DNA from: Caldisericaceae bacterium
GTDB taxonomy: Bacteria > Calditrichota > Calditrichia > Calditrichales > Calditrichaceae
Direction: 5' to 3'
NCBI GenBank assembly: GCA_021160885.1
Contig: JAGHBR010000426.1
Location: forward strand, 1-5,544
DNA length: 5,544 bases
The position numbers and the translations under genes were made by a program. Each line of letters begins with the position of its first letter. Position 1 is the first letter of the stretch. Below are positions 1 to 5,544 of the stretch, one piece after another. The notes beneath the pieces are model-generated. The model worked only from the letters and a program-made list of their open reading frames with translations, made no database searches and was not told the DNA's origin.

Positions 1-1949
1 AATTTGATGGATATACTTCAGTAATTAATTTTCCAGGCGCAAAAGCGCCCAAAGTTTCATCAGCTATTACATTGGAAGGCTGGATTGCCATAGGTGCATA
101 TCCCTGGAGCTGGGCGCCGATCATTCAGCAATGCGATGATGTGCCGGAGGAGATTGAACGCGTTAAAGAAGAGGGGAAGGGAGAAAACCCAAAAAAGGCG
201 CATTTCAAAATTGTTTTGAAAAAAGAGAACGATACTGGTTATTTTCTGGGGATTGATGGACATGGCTACCCTTGTTTTAAAATTAAAGTAGGCGATAATT
301 GGGAAGAATTGACCTCCAATTTACATCTTGAACGGAGAAGGTGGTACCATATTGCTGCTACTTTTGATAAAAATTCAGGCAAAATAAAAATTTATGTAAA
401 TGGTAAGCCTGCCGGCGAAAAACAGGTTGCTAAAAGTGATATAGTAATGTCACTGAAGGACATTAAAATCGGACAGGGTAAACCAAGAAGACCGGTAGAC
501 CCGGTTCATATGAATACGACATTTGTAGATACCTTCTCCATAGATGGGCTATTAGATGAAATTCGTATTTATGATAAGGCTTTAACTGCAAATCAAATTA
601 AACAGTCATTCGAAAATTTCAAACCATCTCTTGTAGATTTAAAGAATCCCCAAATGGATAAAAGAATGCTTCCCGAAGGTGAATCAAGAGGGAAATTTGG
701 AGCCTATTACACTCATTTAAAATTTTATGATATCTGGGATAATTTATGGCGTGTCAGCGAGCATCCTGATGTGGTTGTTGAATTTGATGAATTGCCTACT
801 AAGTTTATTTTTTGGCGGGGTACCGGTTTTATCCCCATGATCGTAAACGAAAAAGGACAGTGGTACAGTAATGAATTTAATGAAACCTGGAATAAATCAG
901 GTGGCAAAGGATGCCAGGAACCGATGTCTGATAAAGAGTGTTATTCAAATCATGTCCGAATAATCGAGAATACAGCTGCCCGTGTTGTGATCCATTGGCG
1001 ATATCCTTTGGTCGATGTTCTTCATGTTATTGCTAATTATAATGAGGATACCGGCTGGGGAGACTGGTCAGACTGGTATTTTTACATTTATCCTGATGGT
1101 TGGGCAGTGAAAAAAATGCACCTGTGGACAAACGGCGAACGAAATCACCAATGGCATGAATCGATGGGAATATTTGGCCCTGATCAGCATCCAGAGCAAA
1201 TTATCATGAAAAAAAATACTCTAATGATGATCAATCTCAACGGAAAAGCTGTAAAATATAATTGGATTCAAGGACCTCCGCCTAATGTTGACAAACCAAA
1301 AGATAAATGTATTCAATACATTAATTATACTGGCGAATATGATCCAGTGACTATTGGAAAGTTTATTGGCTCGAATGTTTACGGTGGGAAACTGACTTCT
1401 TATGCGGTATTCCCTACTTGGAATCACTGGCCTGTGGCGCAGATGCCTTCCGATGGACGTTATGCCAGCTTTCCAGACAGAACCGCTCATAGTTCTTTAA
1501 CACATTTATATTTACCAACTTATGCTGAAGATTTTGGCCCCAGACCCTATCAAGAAAAGATTTTGATGGAAGGAATGTCTAAGGCCGATAAGGACGAACT
1601 TGTCATGCTGGCTCGTTCCTGGTTAAATGCTCCCAAGGTTAAGTCAAGTTCGGGCTGTACGAATTGTAGTTATGATCCTGCCCAGCGCGCCTATGTAATG
1701 CAGGCTACAGCAAACAAAATAAATCTAACTCTAAGTGCTTCCAAGTCGAATCCTGTAGTCAATCCATGTTTTGTAGTCAAACATTGGAACAATAAAGAAA
1801 AAGCCTATTTAAAAATCGATAACGTACCGAAACCGTCCGGAAAAGATTTTCGTCAGGGAATCATTAGAGATACCGAAGGAACGTACACTTTAATTGTCTG
1901 GGTTAAGAAAAAAACTACCAAGCCAATTAATTTTGAAATTTTTCATTAG
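1..1949 (+). CDS. LamG/concanavalin A-like domain protein with C-terminal module of unknown function (5'-partial)
   Basis: The reading frame is open from the left edge (first complete codon at position 3) to a TAG at 1947-1949, giving at least 648 residues; the true start and any signal peptide lie outside the window. A TTG at 72 lies inside the first domain and is not a credible start. Numbering from position 3, residues about 10-205 look like a LamG/ConA-type jellyroll, with the strand LEGWIAIGAYPW near 24-35, WYHIA at 114-118, then a VNGK turn and a closing GLLDEIRIYD strand. From about 232 (FGAYYT) a second module follows, with RGTGFIP at 272-278, HWRY at 331-334 and GWGDWSDWYFYIYPDG from 351. 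A CTNC pair sits at 552-555, and a beta-rich tail containing NPCFVVKHW starts at 587. LamG domains commonly bind carbohydrate; the second module has no function known to me. It resembles large proteins I recall beside sulfatase genes. A role in binding or cleaving sulfated glycan is inferred from context only. Confidence 0.85.
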   Translation, partial: FDGYTSVINFPGAKAPKVSSAITLEGWIAIGAYPWSWAPIIQQCDDVPEEIERVKEEGKGENPKKAHFKIVLKKENDTGYFLGIDGHGYPCFKIKVGDNWEELTSNLHLERRRWYHIAATFDKNSGKIKIYVNGKPAGEKQVAKSDIVMSLKDIKIGQGKPRRPVDPVHMNTTFVDTFSIDGLLDEIRIYDKALTANQIKQSFENFKPSLVDLKNPQMDKRMLPEGESRGKFGAYYTHLKFYDIWDNLWRVSEHPDVVVEFDELPTKFIFWRGTGFIPMIVNEKGQWYSNEFNETWNKSGGKGCQEPMSDKECYSNHVRIIENTAARVVIHWRYPLVDVLHVIANYNEDTGWGDWSDWYFYIYPDGWAVKKMHLWTNGERNHQWHESMGIFGPDQHPEQIIMKKNTLMMINLNGKAVKYNWIQGPPPNVDKPKDKCIQYINYTGEYDPVTIGKFIGSNVYGGKLTSYAVFPTWNHWPVAQMPSDGRYASFPDRTAHSSLTHLYLPTYAEDFGPRPYQEKILMEGMSKADKDELVMLARSWLNAPKVKSSSGCTNCSYDPAQRAYVMQATANKINLTLSASKSNPVVNPCFVVKHWNNKEKAYLKIDNVPKPSGKDFRQGIIRDTEGTYTLIVWVKKKTTKPINFEIFH

Positions 1950-2013
1950 TTAATTTATCCTGAAAATATATCTCGAAAACATAAATTATAGAAAGTTTAA
2001 TTAATGTTTATTT

Positions 2014-2019
2014 GGGAGG
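2014..2019 (+). promoter_or_regulatory. Shine-Dalgarno sequence of the first sulfatase
   Basis: GGGAGG lies four bases before the ATG at 2024. It decides the start: an in-frame TTG at 2012 overlaps this site and would add only four residues (MGGK), so the ATG at 2024 is preferred. It also leaves the leader beginning MKRREF, as expected for a Tat-type signal. Confidence 0.8.
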
Positions 2020-2023
2020 CAAA

Positions 2024-3592
2024 ATGAAACGCCGTGAATTCTGTAAAACTTTGGGAATTGCAGCGGCTTTAGGTACGTCCCCTTTTATAATTGATTCGTG
2101 CAAAACATCATCACCTAAAAAGACTCCGAACATTTTATTTATCATGTCCGATGACCATGCCGCTCCGGCTATTAGTGCCTACAAAGGATTCCTTTCTTCT
2201 GTGCTGCGTACACCAAATATTGATCGTCTGGCCAAAGAGGGAATGTTGTTTAAAAATTGTTTTGTGACAAATTCAATCTGTACACCAAGTCGGGCCTGTA
2301 TTCTTACCGGAAAATATTCGCATAAAAATGGTTGTCGCACTTTAGATGATGTTTTTGATAACAGCCAGCTTACTTTTCCCAAATTACTGCAAAAAGCAGG
2401 TTATCATACAGCAGTTATTGGAAAATGGCATCTAAAAACCGAACCAACCGGTTTTGATTATTACAATGTTCTACCAGGACAGGGAGATTATTTCGATCCT
2501 TATTTAAAGGAAAAGGGCGATCCCTGGCAGGATGGCGGAGAAGGAGGCAAACAATACAAAGGTTATGTCACAGATGTGATTACGGATATTGCTCTGAACT
2601 ATTTGAAAAATCGTCCGCGAAATAAACCATTTTGTTTGCTGTTACATCACAAAGCGCCGCATGATATGTGGGAATATGACAAAAAACATGCTCATTTGTA
2701 TGAAAACGTAGATATTCCAGAACCTGATAATCTCTTTGATGATTATCAAAATCGAGGCGAGGCAATAAAACGGACTACACAGAAAATCGGCCTGGAAGAA
2801 ACCCTACTTTTGCATGAGACTCAGGGGAATCAATTCGATGACGTTAAGTCGCAATTCAGTAAATTGCCGCCTCGTGAACAAAAGCGACAGGTTTATCAGA
2901 CTTTTATCAAAGCCTATTTACGTTGTATTGCTTCGATTGATGAAAATGTTGGCCGTGTTCTCGATTATCTGGATCACTCTGATCTTACGGAAAATACTAT
3001 TGTAGTTTACACTTCTGATCAGGGCGTGTTCCTTGGAGAGCATGGCTTATTTGATAAAAGATTTATGTACGAAGAATCCATTCGTACACCGTTGCTCGTA
3101 CGGTATCCAAAAGAAATTAGATCCGGTAGTGTTAATAATGATATTGTTCTGAATATTGATTTTGCCGAAACGTTTTTAGATTATGCGGGTGTTCCCATTC
3201 CAGATGAAATGCAGGGTCGAAGTTTGAGACCCTTGTTACAGGGAAGAACGCCGCATAATTGGCGTACATCCATGTATTACAGGTATTGGATGCATAGGCC
3301 ACATTTTGATGTTGCAGCCCATTATGGCATTAGAACGCAACATTATAAATTGATATTTTATTATGGACTACCTTTAGATGCAACTGGCGCCGTACCGGAA
3401 CCTACACCACCAGAATGGGAATTATTTGATTTGGAAAAAGATCCTCATGAAATGAATAATGTATACAATGATCCGGCTTATCAGGACATTGTAAAACAAC
3501 TCAAAAATGAATTATTAAAACTAAAAGAAAAATATGATGATAAGGATGAAAAATATCCAGATTTAATGGCCTTGCGTCAAAAATATTGGTGA
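2024..3592 (+). CDS. Type I (formylglycine-dependent) sulfatase, AslA/COG3119-like, CTPSR type
   Basis: This 522-residue protein would hydrolyse sulfate esters, most likely on a sulfated polysaccharide or its fragments. The sulfatase signature C-T-P-S-R is at 86-90; Cys86 is the residue expected to be converted to formylglycine, and Arg90 is the conserved stabilising arginine. Other active-site landmarks are Asp43-Asp44 (calcium), GKWHL at 133-137, the KAPH segment ending in His213, and SDQG at 331-334 (Asp332 and Gln333 as metal ligands, where many relatives have Asp-Asn). Lys345 follows in GLFDKRFMYEE. The C-terminal part from about 425, with YGIRTQHYKLI and WELFDLEKDPHEMNN, looks like the DUF4976-type sulfatase C-terminal subdomain. 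The leader MKRREFCKTLG is Tat-like and is followed by a hydrophobic stretch and Cys26 (IIDSC), so a lipoprotein anchor is possible but the lipobox is poor. Length and motifs are complete, with no sign of decay. The late SDQG...LGEHG...K arrangement recalls N-acetylglucosamine-6-sulfatase/iduronate-sulfatase-like branches, but the substrate cannot be read from the sequence. Confidence 0.95.
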   Translation: MKRREFCKTLGIAAALGTSPFIIDSCKTSSPKKTPNILFIMSDDHAAPAISAYKGFLSSVLRTPNIDRLAKEGMLFKNCFVTNSICTPSRACILTGKYSHKNGCRTLDDVFDNSQLTFPKLLQKAGYHTAVIGKWHLKTEPTGFDYYNVLPGQGDYFDPYLKEKGDPWQDGGEGGKQYKGYVTDVITDIALNYLKNRPRNKPFCLLLHHKAPHDMWEYDKKHAHLYENVDIPEPDNLFDDYQNRGEAIKRTTQKIGLEETLLLHETQGNQFDDVKSQFSKLPPREQKRQVYQTFIKAYLRCIASIDENVGRVLDYLDHSDLTENTIVVYTSDQGVFLGEHGLFDKRFMYEESIRTPLLVRYPKEIRSGSVNNDIVLNIDFAETFLDYAGVPIPDEMQGRSLRPLLQGRTPHNWRTSMYYRYWMHRPHFDVAAHYGIRTQHYKLIFYYGLPLDATGAVPEPTPPEWELFDLEKDPHEMNNVYNDPAYQDIVKQLKNELLKLKEKYDDKDEKYPDLMALRQKYW

Positions 3593-3607
3593 TTGTTTTG
3601 GAGCTAA

Positions 3608-3612
3608 AAGGG
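3608..3612 (+). promoter_or_regulatory. Probable ribosome binding site of the second sulfatase
   Basis: AAGGG ends eight bases before the ATG at 3621, a workable but weaker Shine-Dalgarno than those of genes 2 and 4. A GGAG at 3600-3603 is too far from the ATG to serve. With only 28 bases between the two sulfatase genes, the second is probably translated from the same transcript as the first. Confidence 0.5.
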
Positions 3613-3620
3613 CAGAAAAT

Positions 3621-5108
3621 ATGAATCAAATAAATAGAAGAACGTTTTTAAAATTAAGCAGCGCAGGGATTGCTTCATTAGTTTTTCCATTTAACATTCG
3701 TTGTAATAGGATTTATGAAGAAAATCTGCCCAACATCATCTTTATTATGGCTGATGACATGGGCTATGGAGATGTTGGTTGTTACAATCCTGAATCAAAA
3801 ATTCCAACCCCAAATATGAACCGAATAGCGAAAGAGGGTGTTCGCTTTACTGACGCTCATACTCCTTCGGCAGTTTGCACACCTACCCGATATGGAGTAT
3901 TAACAGGCAGATATTGCTGGCGAACCTGGTTGAAGAGTGGAGTGTTTGGTGGATATAACCAACCTTTAATAGAACCAGAACGCCTGACAGTAGCCTCCTT
4001 ATTAAAAAAATATGGATATGAAACTGCCTGCATTGGCAAATGGCATTTAGGGTTAAAGTGGGCTACAAAAGGTGGAAAACAGCCTGAACCAACTGAACCT
4101 TATGATCAGATGAATATTGATTTTACTAAACCTATAAAAAGTGGCCCTAATGCCTTGGGTTTTGATTACTTTTTTGGTACTGCCGGATGTACAACCGATG
4201 ATCCGCCTTTATGTTTTATTGAAAATGATCATACTGTGGGAATCCCTAACATGATTTCTCCAATAGATACGGCCAATGAAGGCCGAACACTCCTGATGGT
4301 TCCTGGATGGAAGCATGAAGAGGCCGATACTACTTTTACAAAAAAAGCAATTAAATTCATCGAAAATCATGTTAAAAGGCAGCCGGACAAACCTTTCTTT
4401 CTTTACTTTCCGACTTCGGTCCCTCATATCCCGTGGTTGCCCCCGGATTTTGTAAAAGGAAAAAGTAAAGCAGGACCCAGAGGCGATCAGGTTGTTTTGT
4501 TCGATTGGATTGTCGGGCAGATTGATCAGACCCTTAAAAGATTAAATTTAAAAGAAAACACATTATTAATTATTACCAGCGACAATGGTCCTCGTGAAGG
4601 TGTGAATGGGCATAAATCAACAGGCAATTGGCGCGGTTTTAAAGGTGGTATCTGGGAAGGCGGACATCGGGTGCCGTTTATAGCTCGTTGGCCAGGCAAA
4701 ATCAGACCGGGTTCAATTAGTAATGAAACTATTTGCTTAACTGATTTAATGGCTACCTGTGCAGCGATTATCGGTGAAAAATTACCTGACAATGCCGGGG
4801 AAGATAGTTATAATATTTTACCGGCGCTTATGGGAGAAAAGTTAAATCACCCCATTCGGGAGGCTATTGTGCATCACTCTGGCGCAGGCGTTTTTGCCAT
4901 TCGGCAGGGCCCCTGGAAGCTAATTATTGGAACAAAAGGTGCAGGTTATGATAAAGGCCCCCAATCAGACAGTATCGTGCAACTTTACAATCTTAAAGAT
5001 GATCCAGCTGAACGACATGATTTGTGGGATAAACATCCAGAAATCGTGAAGCGTTTGAAAAAATTATTAGAAAAATACCAGCGCGAAGGCCACAGTCGTC
5101 ACCTTTGA
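3621..5108 (+). CDS. Type I (formylglycine-dependent) sulfatase, arylsulfatase A/GALNS-like, CTPTR type
   Basis: This complete 495-residue sulfatase belongs to a different branch from its upstream neighbour. The leader MNQINRRTFLKLSSAG is a classic twin-arginine signal (Arg6-Arg7, then TFLK) followed by a hydrophobic core, implying export in folded form. Catalytic landmarks are Asp45-Asp46 in IMADDMGYGD, the signature C-T-P-T-R at 86-90 with Cys86 as formylglycine precursor, GKWHLG at 139-144, SVPHIPW around His269, and SDNG at 320-323 (Asp321 and Asn322 as metal ligands). Lys341 in RGFKGGIWEGGHRVP corresponds to the sulfate-binding lysine of arylsulfatase A. The C-terminal subdomain carries AIRQGPWKLI and QLYNLKDDPAERHDL, typical for the family. 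The active-site set is complete. Relatives act on sulfated sugars such as galactose or N-acetylgalactosamine esters, but the substrate here is not determined. The 28-base gap to the upstream sulfatase supports co-transcription, and two distinct sulfatases together suggest a glycan with at least two kinds of sulfate. Confidence 0.95.
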   Translation: MNQINRRTFLKLSSAGIASLVFPFNIRCNRIYEENLPNIIFIMADDMGYGDVGCYNPESKIPTPNMNRIAKEGVRFTDAHTPSAVCTPTRYGVLTGRYCWRTWLKSGVFGGYNQPLIEPERLTVASLLKKYGYETACIGKWHLGLKWATKGGKQPEPTEPYDQMNIDFTKPIKSGPNALGFDYFFGTAGCTTDDPPLCFIENDHTVGIPNMISPIDTANEGRTLLMVPGWKHEEADTTFTKKAIKFIENHVKRQPDKPFFLYFPTSVPHIPWLPPDFVKGKSKAGPRGDQVVLFDWIVGQIDQTLKRLNLKENTLLIITSDNGPREGVNGHKSTGNWRGFKGGIWEGGHRVPFIARWPGKIRPGSISNETICLTDLMATCAAIIGEKLPDNAGEDSYNILPALMGEKLNHPIREAIVHHSGAGVFAIRQGPWKLIIGTKGAGYDKGPQSDSIVQLYNLKDDPAERHDLWDKHPEIVKRLKKLLEKYQREGHSRHL

Positions 5109-5170
5109 AAATACTGATCAATTGTGATAGAAATAATAGTTAATTTTAATTTAAGTATTTAAAAATAATC

Positions 5171-5175
5171 GGAGG
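5171..5175 (+). promoter_or_regulatory. Shine-Dalgarno sequence of the fourth gene
   Basis: GGAGG is followed by a seven-base AT spacer and the ATG at 5183. This strong, well-spaced site fixes the start of the 3'-partial gene, which then begins with a good signal peptide. The 74-base gap before the ATG is very AT-rich. I see no clear terminator hairpin with a T-run in it and no promoter I would defend. Confidence 0.8.
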
Positions 5176-5182
5176 AATTTTT

Positions 5183-5544
5183 ATGAGAAAGCATAATATT
5201 TTATTTACAATTATTTTTTTGATTTTTAGCATCATTAAAATTGGAGAAGCACAAAATAATTTTTATGCTTATTACACCAAAGTACGCCATTCTGCTACGG
5301 ATTATATGGGAAAATATGCTGACATTATTGTCGTATTGGGAAAAGGTAAACAGTTAGAATTTACACGTCAAACCGGCTATTTACCAAGATGGCGGACACC
5401 TAAGGTTGTACAAACAATAGATGACTTATTTCCTGGTCGTGATCCTGATTATGAGTTTAAATATAATTATGTTCGTTTATTAAAAAATGGTCCGGATAAA
5501 ATAGTGGTTCACTGGAGATATTTTAAAGATATAAAAACACTGGA
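5183..5544 (+). CDS. Secreted protein with the same module as the LamG gene (3'-partial)
   Basis: The open frame runs from ATG 5183 through 120 complete codons to the window edge. It is not in the supplied long-ORF set because it has no stop in the window. Residues 1-23 form a Sec signal peptide: a basic start (MRKHN), a long Ile/Phe/Leu core and a probable cleavage after Gly-Glu-Ala23. The mature protein starts almost at once with FYAYYT (27-32), matching FGAYYT in the first gene. DIIVV (47-51) matches DVVVE, RQTGYLP (62-68) matches RGTGFIP, and NYVRLLKN (95-102) followed by IVVHWRY (107-113) match NHVRIIEN and VVIHWRY, all in the same order. It is therefore homologous to the second module of the first gene, without a LamG domain in front. 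Its activity is unknown; an exported glycan-binding or glycan-degrading role is inferred from the sulfatase neighbours. Confidence 0.85.
   Translation, partial: MRKHNILFTIIFLIFSIIKIGEAQNNFYAYYTKVRHSATDYMGKYADIIVVLGKGKQLEFTRQTGYLPRWRTPKVVQTIDDLFPGRDPDYEFKYNYVRLLKNGPDKIVVHWRYFKDIKTL

Noticed and set aside
36..49. Perfect GGCGC-AAAA-GCGCC inverted repeat that could look like a terminator stem
   Set aside because: It lies inside the open reading frame of the LamG protein (encoding GAKAP), has only a five-base stem and is not followed by a T-run, so it is most likely a coding coincidence.
72..74. TTG as start codon of the LamG gene
   Set aside because: The frame is open upstream to the window edge, the upstream residues fit the first strands of the LamG domain, there is no Shine-Dalgarno before it, and an exported protein would lack a signal peptide.
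3621..3710. Cys28 of the second sulfatase as a lipoprotein anchor
   Set aside because: The preceding residues N-I-R do not fit a lipobox; a cleaved or anchored Tat leader is more likely.
725..4792. Short antisense and alternative-frame open frames within the three long genes
   Set aside because: They overlap well-supported coding sequence, have no recognisable motifs or ribosome binding sites, and have low-complexity or unlikely compositions, so they are shadows of the real genes.
1947..5146. TAGTTAATTT occurs at 1947-1956 and 5137-5146, and both larger intergenic gaps are exactly 74 bases
   Set aside because: A ten-base AT-only-type match is expected by chance in such AT-rich spacers, the first copy includes the stop codon, and the remaining gap sequences do not align.
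5109..5182. AT-rich gap with a small TTTAA-GTAT-TTAAA inverted repeat, considered as terminator or promoter
   Set aside because: The stem is five AT pairs only, with no GC part or T-run for a terminator, and no convincing -35/-10 pair could be placed; it may simply be an intra-operon spacer.

Overview
The window holds four genes, all on the + strand and closely spaced: the 3' part of a large LamG-domain protein, two complete type I sulfatases, and the 5' part of a secreted protein that is homologous to the second half of the first gene. It reads as one block for handling a sulfated polysaccharide. No RNA gene, mobile element, CRISPR array or long non-coding stretch is visible; the longest gaps are 74 bases.

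Layout: (1) 1-1949 is open at the left edge. It encodes a concanavalin-A/LamG-like jellyroll domain followed by a large module of unknown activity and a small C-terminal beta-rich domain. (2) 2024-3592 is a sulfatase with a CTPSR formylglycine signature and a Tat-like leader. (3) 3621-5108, only 28 bases downstream, is a second and clearly different sulfatase with a CTPTR signature and a classic Tat leader. (4) 5183-5544 starts a protein with a Sec signal peptide, whose mature part begins directly with the same kind of module seen in gene 1; it runs off the right edge.

Organism: the DNA is AT-rich, and the sulfatase pair plus LamG protein is a gene content I associate with polysaccharide degraders in Bacteroidota, Planctomycetota, Verrucomicrobiota/Lentisphaerota, Calditrichota and related candidate phyla. 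Genes 2 and 4 have strong Shine-Dalgarno sequences (GGGAGG and GGAGG), which is unusual for typical Bacteroidota, and there is no SusC/SusD pair here. I therefore lean towards a non-Bacteroidota member of that group, without being able to name it.

How they may work together (inference): the exported LamG-module proteins would bind or act on an extracellular or periplasmic sulfated glycan, and the two sulfatases would remove sulfate esters from different positions or sugars. The least explained element is the module shared by genes 1 and 4, which flanks the sulfatase pair and for which I know no assigned activity.
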